64,000 nucleotides of DNA from Flavobacteriales bacterium (GTDB lineage Bacteria; Bacteroidota; Bacteroidia; Flavobacteriales_D; Sanyastnellaceae): assembly GCA_022447625.1 (NCBI GenBank), contig JAKVAX010000005.1:173683-237682 (forward strand). Direction: 5' to 3'. Shown here one piece after another: positions 45,807 to 55,091 of the stretch (position 1 is the stretch's first letter; each line of letters opens with the position of its first letter). The notes beneath the pieces were generated by a model that saw nothing but the letters and a program-made list of their open reading frames with translations, was not told where the DNA came from and searched no databases. A program made the translations under genes and the position numbers.

Positions 45807-47046
45807 ACAACCCATTATCAGCCACGAAATGAAGAACATATAAGCCTGGCTCATCTAAACACATAACTAGTCGCAACTGGTTCTTGGCTAATTGCTGAAT
45901 GACTTATCCCTGCGTACTGAGAACTGTCAATTGTCCGTTCTCGACAGATTCAAAAAAGCATACTCCTTTGGCATGATTGGAGTATATACTTGCTTCGATC
46001 TGATCTACTTCTTCCATTCTATTCCCGGGATTGTAGATTACGAAGTGAGGCAAAAAGTCGGAGATAAGCAGCTTGATATTAGAATGCCGGTTCGGTCATC
46101 TCCCATGAAGTTCTCGAAGTCGTTTTGGACCAACGTGCTAAACGCACCATTCAAATCATCTGTTAAGGAAGCACTGTAGTTCAAGTTCATCATGCTGAGC
46201 ATCGCATCGCTCAGGGTCATTGAATAGCTATCGATCCATGTATAGGCAGGTAGCGATTGATAAGTATCATTGAGGTAGCTCGCGTAATCTTCTTGATAAC
46301 TGAACTCATAGAGGTAAACTGCTGTTTGGACCAGCACCTGTTCTTGTTACTCAATGCTCCAGTCAGCGTCACCTGCTACGATTGAATCATCATCACAATC
46401 CGTTTCTAGCATTCCTTGAGACGCCATTTCTACGCCGCAATTCCAGTTAGCAAGCGCTTGTGCATTTAGTTCATTGGCGTAATCCTGGAAACTCGCGTAT
46501 TGACCAAAGACTGCTGCCGCATGACTTCATACCGAAGCCGAAGTGATGCTAGCAGAAGTACAGGTAGGTCTGTATTGGCACTTGGCGGAGATAGGGTGTT
46601 TTCGTTGTAGTTCTGGCTACCCTCTTAAAAATGCAGGTACCGTCGGGGTTAGTCATCTTCATCAATCAATCCAACTCCCACTTGATTTCATCCAGAATAT
46701 TGGGAACGCCATTGCAAGATTCAGGGATGTCCCAATCGTCTCCAAAGGCAATCGTTGATTCGCGATATGCCATCAACAGGTCGTTGATACATGCCCACAG
46801 GATAGTTACGCACTTATTGTAATCTCGTGCATCGAACCAACCACCACTCAGGTCTCGAGTTAGCTCAGTAGTATTTGGATCTTAGATGTAACAACATTTA
46901 CTGTCTTGACCGGGCTTGTCGAACGAAGCAAGATCACTCGACTCTCCTACAAACTCTTCTGGTTTTGCCACACTACAACGATTGTAGAAGCATGCTCTTC
47001 CTGCCGTTTTCAGGAGTTCGTTATAGACATGGTCTCCAATCTAAAA

Positions 47047-47059
47047 TTCCGCGCTAGCG
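47047..47059 (+). repeat. Dispersed 13-mer TTCCGCGCTAGCG
   Basis: Second copy in the GH9 pseudogene, reading ASAE on its coding strand. Confidence 0.8.
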
Positions 47060-47508
47060 ACCTGATTATCAACATTAAAAAGATAGTATGAACCGAGGGT
47101 CGAGCAACTAGAAAGGTCAACCCACTACCCGCGATCGCCGCTTGCTTCGTGCGTTTGAAGATTATTCCATTCACTGATTTCATAGGAAGCAACAACCATG
47201 TCATTTGCGGCATTTCTCTATTCTATAACCGTTGACGGTGTGTACGAATTGGCCGCATTGAAACCAACTTAAGGGCCTGAGAAAACATCCATTTTGTGTG
47301 TATTTGGCAAATATCCAAATTGATCAACATATATAAAGGAAGTGACCTATTGACCGATACTGAGCAAAGACCATAAACGGAAAAATGAAGTGAATAATTG
47401 GCGCATCTACGCGTAGTTCATTGAGCTCCGAGTTACAACATGCTCTGGCTGTTGGTGCTTCGAATGCCAGGAACTTTGGTTAACTTCGACGCATCAAAAT
47501 TCCCTGCA

Positions 47509-49563
47509 ATGACCAAGGTTCTTGAAAACTACGCCCTCGGGAAATGGATCCCAGGAGACGGCGATGGAAAAGCTCTATATAATGCAATTAATGGTGAAGA
47601 GATTGCCCGTGCTTCTAGCGACGGATTGGATCTCGAAGCCATGTTCAATTACGGTCGTGAAGTTGGTTCGCCAGTGCTTCGCAAAATGACCTTCCCGGAA
47701 AGAGGGAGAATGCTCAAAGCCTTGGCGCTTTATTTGACAGAACGCAAAGAGCTATTCTATCAGACAAGCTGGTCTACAGGGGCGACTCGTGTAGATAGCT
47801 GGATTGACATTGAAGGAGGAATTGGAAACCTTTTCGCCTACTCAAGCTTACGACGTCAGTTTCCAAATGAACCCTACTATATCGATGGCGACACTGCCCC
47901 TTTGAGCAAGGGCGGAACATTTATTGGACACCACATCATGGTGCCTAAAGAAGGAGTTGCTGTGCACATTAATGCCTTCAACTTCCCTATCTGGGGCATG
48001 CTTGAAAAGATAGCCGTCAACCTCCTTGCAGGTGTTCCGGCAATCGTGAAACCAGCCACCATTACCTCGTACTTGACACAGCATATGGTTCAGGAGATTC
48101 ACAAGTCTGGAATTCTGCCTGATGGTGCGCTTCAATTGATTTGTGGTTCCGCACGCAACATCATTGACTTTGTTGGTTCACAAGACGTGGTCACATTTAC
48201 AGGATCAGCGAGCACCGGTAAGATGCTTAAGTCTCATCCTAGAATTGTTGATGAAGCCGTTCCATTCAATATGGAAGCTGATTCGTTAAATGCTTCAGTA
48301 CTAGGATTAGACGCAGCACCTGGAACCCCTGAATTTGACCTATTTGTCAAAGAGGTTCGTAAAGAGATGACGGTGAAGTGTGGTCAGAAGTGTACTGCTA
48401 TCCGTCGCATTATCGTTCCTGAGCTATACTTAGAAGACGTAGAAAAAGCTATTGGTTCTCAGCTATCGAAGACGGTCATCGGAGATCCACAAGTGGACGG
48501 AGTGCGTATGGGTGCATTGGCCGGACAAGAACAAGTAAGCGAAGTCAAGGAGAAAGTAAGTCAATTACTTGGTGAAAGCGAACTCGTTTGGGGAGACCTC
48601 GAGAACTTTGACGTTACTGGAGCAGAGAAAGGCAAAGGAGCATTCCTTAGTCCTGTTCTTCTCCGCAATGATGATCCATTCAACAAACGGAGTTCACACG
48701 AAGTGGAAGCTTTTGGTCCTGTGAGTACCATTATTCCGTACAAGACAACCGAAGAAGCCGTAGAGATTACCAAGCTTGGAAAAGGCTCTCTCGTTTGTTC
48801 AATGGCAACTTATGACAATCAAGCAGCCCGTGATTTCACTTTGGGCGCTGCCTCGCATCACGGACGTATCCTCGTCTTTAATCGTGATTCCGGCCGAGAA
48901 AGCACTGGGCACGGTTCTCCAATGCCGATGTTGGTGCACGGCGGACCAGGGCGTGCCGGAGGAGGTGAAGAAATGGGTGGTAAACGTGGAGTATTCCATT
49001 ACATGCAACGCACGGCTATTCAAGGGTCTCCTACCACCCTCACGGCCATTACGAACCAGTATCAGTACGGTGGGAAGCAAGTGGAATCAGAACCACACGT
49101 TTTCCGCAAGCACTTCGAAGAACTAAACATTGGAGACACGGTAACTACAGCGAAGCATACTGTAACCGTGACAGATATTGTCAACTTCGCGAATGTCAGC
49201 GGCGACAACTTCTACGCACACATGGATGAGACCAGCCTTGAAGGAACCATCTTTGAGCAACGCGTTGCCCACGGCTACTTTATCTTATCGAAGGCAGCAG
49301 GGTTATTTGTCGATGCTAAGAAAGGTCCGGTTCTCTTGAACTATGGAATTGATGAATGTCGCTTCACAAAGCCTGTTTATCCAGGAACCACTATTGGTGT
49401 TCGTTTCACTGTGAAAGAGAAAATTGACCAAGAGAAGCGAAGTGAAGATGATATTGCAAAAGGAATCGTGAAATTCCTCGTTGATGTATACGACGATGAA
49501 GGTGAAACAGTGGCATTGGCTACTATTCTGACCATGGTTAAGAAGATCGACCAATCGTCGTGA
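47509..49563 (+). CDS. paaZ: PaaZ-type bifunctional aldehyde dehydrogenase/hydratase
   Basis: 684 residues from ATG 47509 ([10 protein letters not shown]), which places key residues at the numbering of E. coli PaaZ: Glu256 in NMEADSLN and Cys295 in [12 protein letters not shown]. The C-terminal MaoC-like domain (about 535-684) carries Asp566 and His571 in [13 protein letters not shown]. In E. coli PaaZ opens oxepin-CoA and oxidises the resulting semialdehyde in phenylacetate breakdown. No other paa gene is in the window. An earlier start at 47440 would add an unlikely Trp/Leu stretch. Confidence 0.9.
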   Translation: MTKVLENYALGKWIPGDGDGKALYNAINGEEIARASSDGLDLEAMFNYGREVGSPVLRKMTFPERGRMLKALALYLTERKELFYQTSWSTGATRVDSWIDIEGGIGNLFAYSSLRRQFPNEPYYIDGDTAPLSKGGTFIGHHIMVPKEGVAVHINAFNFPIWGMLEKIAVNLLAGVPAIVKPATITSYLTQHMVQEIHKSGILPDGALQLICGSARNIIDFVGSQDVVTFTGSASTGKMLKSHPRIVDEAVPFNMEADSLNASVLGLDAAPGTPEFDLFVKEVRKEMTVKCGQKCTAIRRIIVPELYLEDVEKAIGSQLSKTVIGDPQVDGVRMGALAGQEQVSEVKEKVSQLLGESELVWGDLENFDVTGAEKGKGAFLSPVLLRNDDPFNKRSSHEVEAFGPVSTIIPYKTTEEAVEITKLGKGSLVCSMATYDNQAARDFTLGAASHHGRILVFNRDSGRESTGHGSPMPMLVHGGPGRAGGGEEMGGKRGVFHYMQRTAIQGSPTTLTAITNQYQYGGKQVESEPHVFRKHFEELNIGDTVTTAKHTVTVTDIVNFANVSGDNFYAHMDETSLEGTIFEQRVAHGYFILSKAAGLFVDAKKGPVLLNYGIDECRFTKPVYPGTTIGVRFTVKEKIDQEKRSEDDIAKGIVKFLVDVYDDEGETVALATILTMVKKIDQSS

Positions 49564-49578
49564 TCAAAATGTAACTAC

Positions 49579-51042
49579 GTGAAAAGCACGCAATACCTCA
49601 TACATACAGTGGCACTCATGATCTTCATGGGTGCTACTTTATTTTCAAGGGCTCAATTCAAGGCAGATTCGACTTACAGCCAAGAAACGCTGATGGAAGA
49701 CTTGGCGCAATTGCGAAAGGCGATATTCGATATTCACCCGAATCCTTACGTTTACTGCAGCCAGAATGATGTAAACAAAGCATGGGGAAACGCTGAGTAT
49801 GCCGTAAAAGGAGGCATGACGGGAAGCGACTTCCAGCGGCTCGTTGCTCGAACGTTACGTGTTTTTCACGATAGCCATACATCGTTGAGTTTTCAAGTAG
49901 CTGTTGGAAATTATAGAGCAAATGATGGATTGGCGTTAAACTTTTCTGTCTGGACAGCCGACAAAGAAATTGTCATAACACGAGATCGGCTTGATATACT
50001 GCCGAAGGGCACCATAATTGAGAGATTCAACGGCATTTCTGTGAAGAAGCTACACAACGAAATCTCCTCGTATAGCATTTATGAAGGAAACAGCATCACC
50101 GGATTTAAACGTATTTCTGATGCGCTTTTCCCTTCATTCATCGGGCTTGAAACCGAAGTCAAGGAAGACAACATTCTCATTGTGCGACTCCCAGGAGAAG
50201 TTCGCTCACAGGAGATTCATTACCCTGGATACAATGCTAAGCAGCAGAAGAAGTTGCTGAAATCTATTGATCCTAAAATCTACAAGCTTAAAGTCCTTGA
50301 GGAAGAAGGCATTGCTGTAGTAAAGATTGGTTCCTTTGCTTATGGTAGTAAAGGCAAGTACGAACGCTTCTTGAAGAAGTCATTCAAGACTATTGAGAAA
50401 GCTGGAATTGAACACGTTGCCATTGACCTTCGAAACAACACAGGAGGTAACTCAGGACGCATGGAGCGTCTCCTCTCCTATCTGAATGTGGAGGACGTGC
50501 GTGTGCCTGACAATTTAATTGCTCGTCAAAGTGAGGCATCTGTTGAACGCTACGATAACACTTTTTCCAAATGGAATCGCTTCTTGCTTCGAACTTTCGC
50601 AAAGAAGAATGAAGATGCTGTGAATTATACCTATCTCGCAGATCAACCAATTGGCAGTCTAGACACCATTTACTTCAACGATCCAGAGCTTGCACCTAAG
50701 TTTCAGCACACGGGGTCTACCTATCTATTTATGAATGGGTTATCAGGATCTGCAAGCGCGAATTTCGCAGGCAACTTCAAGAAGAAACAGTTGGGAGATA
50801 TTCTGGGAGAAACATGTCTTGGTCCTGAAAGCGGAACGTGGGGGAATCCAGTAAAATACAAGCTTGAGAACACAGGGGTTCCGGTGTTGATTGCTTCCAT
50901 TCGATTCAACAATGATCGTTCATTTGAATACGACCCGAAACCGGTGGCCGCTGACATTCCTGTCAAAGCTACAATAGAAAGCATCGCGTCAGATATCGAT
51001 CTCTATCTAGAAGAGCTGAAGACTTTGGTAAAGAATCGTTGA
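49579..51042 (+). CDS. Exported S41-like serine peptidase
   Basis: 487 residues from a GTG start 15 bases after paaZ, giving a signal peptide ending FSRAQFKA. The S41/C-terminal processing peptidase pattern is visible in DLRNNTGGNSG and in MNGLSGSASANFAG, which carries the probable catalytic Ser. A PDZ-like part precedes it (about 120-190). The N-terminal EDLAQLRKAIFDIHPNPY segment is common in Bacteroidota S41 proteins. It ends 1 base before the convergent traB stop, with no terminator visible. Confidence 0.75.
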   Translation: MKSTQYLIHTVALMIFMGATLFSRAQFKADSTYSQETLMEDLAQLRKAIFDIHPNPYVYCSQNDVNKAWGNAEYAVKGGMTGSDFQRLVARTLRVFHDSHTSLSFQVAVGNYRANDGLALNFSVWTADKEIVITRDRLDILPKGTIIERFNGISVKKLHNEISSYSIYEGNSITGFKRISDALFPSFIGLETEVKEDNILIVRLPGEVRSQEIHYPGYNAKQQKKLLKSIDPKIYKLKVLEEEGIAVVKIGSFAYGSKGKYERFLKKSFKTIEKAGIEHVAIDLRNNTGGNSGRMERLLSYLNVEDVRVPDNLIARQSEASVERYDNTFSKWNRFLLRTFAKKNEDAVNYTYLADQPIGSLDTIYFNDPELAPKFQHTGSTYLFMNGLSGSASANFAGNFKKKQLGDILGETCLGPESGTWGNPVKYKLENTGVPVLIASIRFNNDRSFEYDPKPVAADIPVKATIESIASDIDLYLEELKTLVKNR

Positions 51043-51043
51043 T

Positions 51044-51904
51044 TTAGTTGAGAATCACGGGCTCTACAGTGAATCCGGCCTCTTCTAAAAGCTCGATCAT
51101 TCCTCCTTCTCCTGGCAAATGCAGTGCTCCTACAGCACAGAAGAATGGATTGATTTTTTGAATCTCAACAAGCTTGTCTGTCATCGCAACGTTGCGTTCA
51201 AACACTAGCTGTTTCTCCATCTCATTACCGAACGCGTTGCTTGTATATACTGCATAGACTCCATCAAGGTCTTTGTTGATGTACGCTTCTGTCATCTTTT
51301 CTGAGAGGTCTGTTTGGTTCTCGTAATCGTTCAGGTAGTCAACGAGCATATCTCTCTGTTCCTTGAGCGGAACTTCGTTGATTGCTCCCATCTGACTTTC
51401 AAGGGTTTCTAACGGACGAACAAGCTTCCCTAGACTTTCCGCAGCTACTTGAAGCTGTGCATCTAGCACTTGATTCGCATCGATCTGCATATCCATCTCC
51501 ACAATGGTTACCATCACCCAAAACGGTTTCAAACTGAGCATCATTTGGCCCATTCCTGGCATCTTCTTTTCTGTAAACTCACTGATCAATGCCTGATCTT
51601 CTGCGGAATAGATGGAGTCACGTTCAGCTTGCGATGCAAACACCATGTTAGCGAACATTGACTGATCTGGCTCATTATCTGTAAGGTCTATCTCATTACA
51701 GAACACTACTGTAGAGTCAATGTAATTGAGCAAATCATCGGCCATGGCAACGATAGAGCTGTCGCTCACGTGCATGGTGCCGAAAATAAAAGAAGCCTCT
51801 ATACTTTCTGGTGATGTCACGCGGTACAAGAGGCTAGGATAATCCTGTGCGATTCCGGCGTTAGCCGAAATCAGCACAAGGATTGATAGAAAGAGTTTCT
51901 TCAT
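51044..51904 (-). CDS. TraB/GumN family exported protein
   Basis: 286 residues from MKKLFLSILV, a signal peptide ending GIAQDYPS. The TraB/GumN pattern is clear: FGTMHVSD near the N terminus, LETLESQM in the middle, ERNVAMTDKL and FCAVGALHLPGEGGMIELLEEAGF at the end. The family includes metalloprotease-like proteins related to TIKI. It starts 1 base after the btuG-like gene stop (TAATATG), so it is translationally linked to the cobalamin operon. A role in B12 handling is untested. Confidence 0.8.
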   Translation of the reverse strand: MKKLFLSILVLISANAGIAQDYPSLLYRVTSPESIEASFIFGTMHVSDSSIVAMADDLLNYIDSTVVFCNEIDLTDNEPDQSMFANMVFASQAERDSIYSAEDQALISEFTEKKMPGMGQMMLSLKPFWVMVTIVEMDMQIDANQVLDAQLQVAAESLGKLVRPLETLESQMGAINEVPLKEQRDMLVDYLNDYENQTDLSEKMTEAYINKDLDGVYAVYTSNAFGNEMEKQLVFERNVAMTDKLVEIQKINPFFCAVGALHLPGEGGMIELLEEAGFTVEPVILN

Positions 51905-51905
51905 A

Positions 51906-52961
51906 TTAGTTTCTAAAGGTGAAAGAACGCGTAGCAATACCTACATCGTAGGTCTCTAGCTGCGTTCCGTCAGCCGAGTATACAGACACTTGGTCATTTC
52001 CTGTGTAGTCAGGTGCTGATCCAAGGTACACTTCTCCAGTAGTTGGGTGAACTCCAATTCCGAAAAAGCTTCCTGTTGTTAGGTCAGCTTCGAACTCACC
52101 CGTCACAATCGACAAGACAACGATATCATCGTTTTCAATATATAGCTTGTTCGCAGCGCCGTTGATATCCATGAATTCAGGGTGTTCTCCTACTTCACCG
52201 ATATTCAACACTCCTGTTTCTACAAACTGCGTACCATCAATGCGGTGCAGTGTTGCTTGCGTTTCGTTTACAATGTTCCAATTCTCATCATACTCTACGT
52301 CTCCCTTACAAAGCACCCAAACGTTGTTTTGGTAATCTACTTCCACAGAAATTGGTCGATCACCAACTTCAACAGTTGCCACCACTTGATCAGTCAACGG
52401 ATCAATAACACTTACAGTGTTATCAAAACCCCAACCACCGCTATTAGCAACGAACACGTGTGTTCCATTGTAGGCCATCTGTTCTGGACCGTCTCCTACT
52501 GCTACAGAGCCAGTAATCGTGCGTGTCGCAGGATTGAAAATCATCAACTCTCCAGCTCCTGAACCATTTGAGATGTATCCTTTGCTGTCAGTAAGCACAA
52601 TGACGTCACGAGGATAATCACAACCAGTGATGCTACCTTGGAAAGAAAAATCCGAAGCACGCACAACTTCTACTTTTTGGCTGTTGTTCATTACAGCGTA
52701 ACCGAGACCGTCATAAATACGGAATTGCTGCATTACGTCACCAGGGCCAACATTATTAGCGCCTTCAAATACGTTGTTTGCCACGCGAGCGTCGTCGTAG
52801 ATAAAGTGAACTGATGAGTTAACGAGACCGAAAGTCCCTTCACAGCCTACAACCATTCCAGAAGTAACGGCTGGTGTTTGTTCCTCTTCTGGAGTTTCGT
52901 CTTTTTTACAGCTTGAGAATGTTAATCCTGCGACAAACGCAAGTAGTAATAGCTTTTTCAT
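51906..52961 (-). CDS. btuG: BtuG-like surface cobalamin-binding lipoprotein
   Basis: 351 residues. Signal peptide with lipobox FSSCKKDE (Cys18). The mature protein is a YncE-like seven-bladed propeller with repeats such as KGYISNGSGAGELMIFNPAT, NTVSVIDPLTDQVVATVEVG and IFNPATRTITGSVAVG. In Bacteroides, BtuG is a propeller lipoprotein that caps the B12 receptor BtuB and binds cobalamin very tightly. Its position 5 bases after btuB and the upstream cobalamin riboswitch support the same role here. The gene symbol is assigned by context and fold. Confidence 0.75.
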   Translation of the reverse strand: MKKLLLLAFVAGLTFSSCKKDETPEEEQTPAVTSGMVVGCEGTFGLVNSSVHFIYDDARVANNVFEGANNVGPGDVMQQFRIYDGLGYAVMNNSQKVEVVRASDFSFQGSITGCDYPRDVIVLTDSKGYISNGSGAGELMIFNPATRTITGSVAVGDGPEQMAYNGTHVFVANSGGWGFDNTVSVIDPLTDQVVATVEVGDRPISVEVDYQNNVWVLCKGDVEYDENWNIVNETQATLHRIDGTQFVETGVLNIGEVGEHPEFMDINGAANKLYIENDDIVVLSIVTGEFEADLTTGSFFGIGVHPTTGEVYLGSAPDYTGNDQVSVYSADGTQLETYDVGIATRSFTFRN

Positions 52962-52966
52962 TTTAA

Positions 52967-54856
52967 TTAGTGTTTGATGTTCCAGCTCACCGCCAGAGAT
53001 ACTACCCTTCCTGGCGAAGGCGTTCTGCTGACGCGGTAATCCATGGTATTTCCTATGTTTCTGATGTATAAATTCAAGTTGATCGGCCTTGATGTTGGCC
53101 CGATGGCAATACCGGCGAAAACGTCGGCAGTGCAGACAGCGTCTTGTTCACCTTGAGTCGCATTCAACGCCTCATACTCCCACTCATTCGCGGTGTAACG
53201 CAAGTTGACTCCGGCGTTAAGTCTGCGCCAGTTGCCTTGCAAGATGCAGCTAAGTCTAAGTGCAGGGTAGAATGCTTCAAGTGCTTCATCTTCGTTGGAA
53301 TCCTGTTGAATATTGGCTCTTATCCTTGATGTGAACTTCAAATCTCCAAAACGCATAGTATGATTGATCGCTCCAATCAACCCGAAGGTTTGAATACTAT
53401 CAACGTTTTGCGCACCCCAGAATTGATCTCCCGGTACCCAAAGAATTGCTGAATTCATCGTGGTATAGTATCCATTCAGCATCAATTCCAACTCTTGCCT
53501 ATCGTTTTGAAAGTGCCAGTCAGTGCTTAGGTTATAAGACCATCCTTGTTCTGGATTCAAGTCGGGATTCCCTCCGGAGATCCAATACAGCTCATTTAAG
53601 TCTGCATATCTAAACACCCGCTGTAGAGATCCTGAGACTGTCCATTGACCCTTCTTGTACCCTACTCTTGCATCTCCATTCACCGCGAGATTATCATTCA
53701 CCAAATCAAGGCGAACATCGCCCTCAGCGAACCAACTATTCCTTTCTACTGCACCGAAGAGTCGTGCACCGTAAAGCCGTTGGCTGGCTTCTTCATCGGG
53801 GTAATTCACACCTGTGGCTAATTGATCATCAATTATCAGGCTAGCGCCGAAACGTGATTTACTCCATTTTCTTTGAGCTAGCAATGACGCGTAATTCCGG
53901 CGGTTATCTATCTCAGAAATAATCGACTGCGTATCATCAACAAATGATTCGAATCGCTGGAAATCATTGAACCGCCCCGTTTTTAATGTCAATTCCCTAT
54001 CTCCTTTTGCATATGTGATGTTGGCCGTAAATCTTAGGCTTGAATCTCGTTGGGCTCCCGTTTGGTGGTTCAATGCTCCAAAGTTTGAGGGAAGGGCCAA
54101 GCGCGACTGTTGTGCCCACATAGCCACATGCGCTCCCCATAAACCGTTGGTCGAACCAAATTCAAATCGCTGCTTGAAGGCTTTTTGATGGAAATTGTTG
54201 AAGCCTTGTTCTTGGCTGATTGCTGATTCTCCTGGCGCAATTGGTTGGAATGGGTCGACATATTCGAACTCATTTCGTGCGTCAAATACACTGAGCGTGG
54301 TAATTCCTTTGAAGTTTGAATTGATTCGGTATCCTGATCTCGCTAGCGCGGAAGCATTAAAGGTGTCATCTATGTATGTATTGACGACTGTAGCATTCTC
54401 CCAATAATCTCTGAGGCGTATGGCTCCGGCAGCCCCTCCTGACAAACCGGCGGCATTGAATTGATCCGACTGGAAGGTAATGTTGCTGAAGAGCGTGGAA
54501 GGAACCCTTGAAAGATCGGTGCTTCCTAATGACGGTGTGTTGAGTGGAATCCCATTCCAAGTAACTAGCGTATGGTCACTCGACAATCCTTTGTTGAGCG
54601 CAGAAATCAAGGTTCCGCTGGCGCCATAGGTTCTTACACTAGACAAACCATTTAACTCGAGTACTTGTCCGAGCGACAGCGATGGAAGGTACTTAGCGAA
54701 TACCGAATCAGTAGTGATCTCAAATCCAGGTGAATACAACTCACGATCTGGCTCGACTTCTACCTCCGGCAAAATGAAGGAGATTTCCAACGAGTCATTT
54801 TGTGCATACACCATGGTGCAGCAGAGGGTTGCTATGATAAATCCGAATTGCTTCAT
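52967..54856 (-). CDS. btuB: TonB-dependent cobalamin receptor
   Basis: 629 residues: a signal peptide ending MVYAQNDS, a short TonB-box region (LPEVEVEPDRE), a plug domain (about 40-150; GQVLELNGLSSVRTYGASGT, GLSSDHTLVTWNGIPLNT) and a 22-strand-type barrel ending RVVSLAVSWNIKH. The cobalamin riboswitch directly upstream identifies the substrate as B12 or a related corrinoid. A 13-mer at 54341 encodes SALA. It leads the btuB-btuG-traB operon. Confidence 0.85.
   Translation of the reverse strand: MKQFGFIIATLCCTMVYAQNDSLEISFILPEVEVEPDRELYSPGFEITTDSVFAKYLPSLSLGQVLELNGLSSVRTYGASGTLISALNKGLSSDHTLVTWNGIPLNTPSLGSTDLSRVPSTLFSNITFQSDQFNAAGLSGGAAGAIRLRDYWENATVVNTYIDDTFNASALARSGYRINSNFKGITTLSVFDARNEFEYVDPFQPIAPGESAISQEQGFNNFHQKAFKQRFEFGSTNGLWGAHVAMWAQQSRLALPSNFGALNHQTGAQRDSSLRFTANITYAKGDRELTLKTGRFNDFQRFESFVDDTQSIISEIDNRRNYASLLAQRKWSKSRFGASLIIDDQLATGVNYPDEEASQRLYGARLFGAVERNSWFAEGDVRLDLVNDNLAVNGDARVGYKKGQWTVSGSLQRVFRYADLNELYWISGGNPDLNPEQGWSYNLSTDWHFQNDRQELELMLNGYYTTMNSAILWVPGDQFWGAQNVDSIQTFGLIGAINHTMRFGDLKFTSRIRANIQQDSNEDEALEAFYPALRLSCILQGNWRRLNAGVNLRYTANEWEYEALNATQGEQDAVCTADVFAGIAIGPTSRPINLNLYIRNIGNTMDYRVSRTPSPGRVVSLAVSWNIKH
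54341..54353 (-). repeat. Dispersed 13-mer TTCCGCGCTAGCG
   Basis: Exact copy in btuB, encoding SALA. Confidence 0.8.
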
Positions 54857-54865
54857 GCTTCTTAA

Positions 54866-54884
54866 ATGCTTGCACCGAGCATTG
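54866..54884 (-). promoter_or_regulatory. Hairpin next to the btuB start
   Basis: AATGCT and AGCATT separated by 7 bases, 10 bases before the btuB start codon and next to AAGAAG. It may be the riboswitch expression platform acting on translation initiation. Confidence 0.4.
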
Positions 54885-54897
54885 TTGAAGGTTAAAG

Positions 54898-55062
54898 CTA
54901 TAGGCAGGTCTTCTGACTCGTTCTCTTATTGTGCCTTCCCACTCAAAGAGCAGTGGCTTAGATGACAACAAGGGTTATTAGAACTTACAGCTGCGGGCAC
55001 AGTTCCGGATTCTCACCGGATTCCCTTTTAATTCGTCGCCTTCTTAGGAAGGAACAAAACCA
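54898..55062 (-). promoter_or_regulatory. Adenosylcobalamin riboswitch
   Basis: Minus strand carries the class signature: AAGGGAATCCGGTGAGAATC, CCGGAACTGTGCCCGCAGCT, GCCACTG and the final GAGTCAGAAGACCTGCC. It precedes btuB and should repress B12 import when cobalamin is plentiful. Confidence 0.95.
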
Positions 55063-55072
55063 AATAGCTTCG

Positions 55073-55080
55073 CAAAGGTA
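55073..55080 (-). promoter_or_regulatory. TAnnTTTG -7 promoter element for the B12 operon
   Basis: TACCTTTG on the minus strand immediately upstream of the riboswitch. Confidence 0.55.
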
Positions 55081-55091
55081 GCAATTCAATC

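Larger units (their letters stand above)
45763..47280 (-). pseudogene. Decayed GH9 cellulase (T9SS-secreted) gene
   Basis: Minus-strand fragments in shifting frames match glycoside hydrolase family 9: NAANDMVVASYEISEWNN near 47150-47210, SGGWFDARDYNKC near 46815-46860 (the catalytic DAGD motif, with G changed to R), FGDDWDIPES and DILDEIKWELD near 46670-46740, QALANWN near 46450, and a helical segment at 46038-46337. Stops and frameshifts interrupt it many times and it is much shorter than a full enzyme. The last piece (about 45770-45870) ends with PGLYVLHFVADNGLSLTRKL, a T9SS tail. The enzyme would have cut beta-glucans outside the cell. Confidence 0.8.

Noticed and set aside
46038..46337. 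A 99-codon minus-strand frame as a separate gene
   Set aside because: It is a segment of the decayed GH9 cellulase, flanked by further GH9 pieces in other frames.
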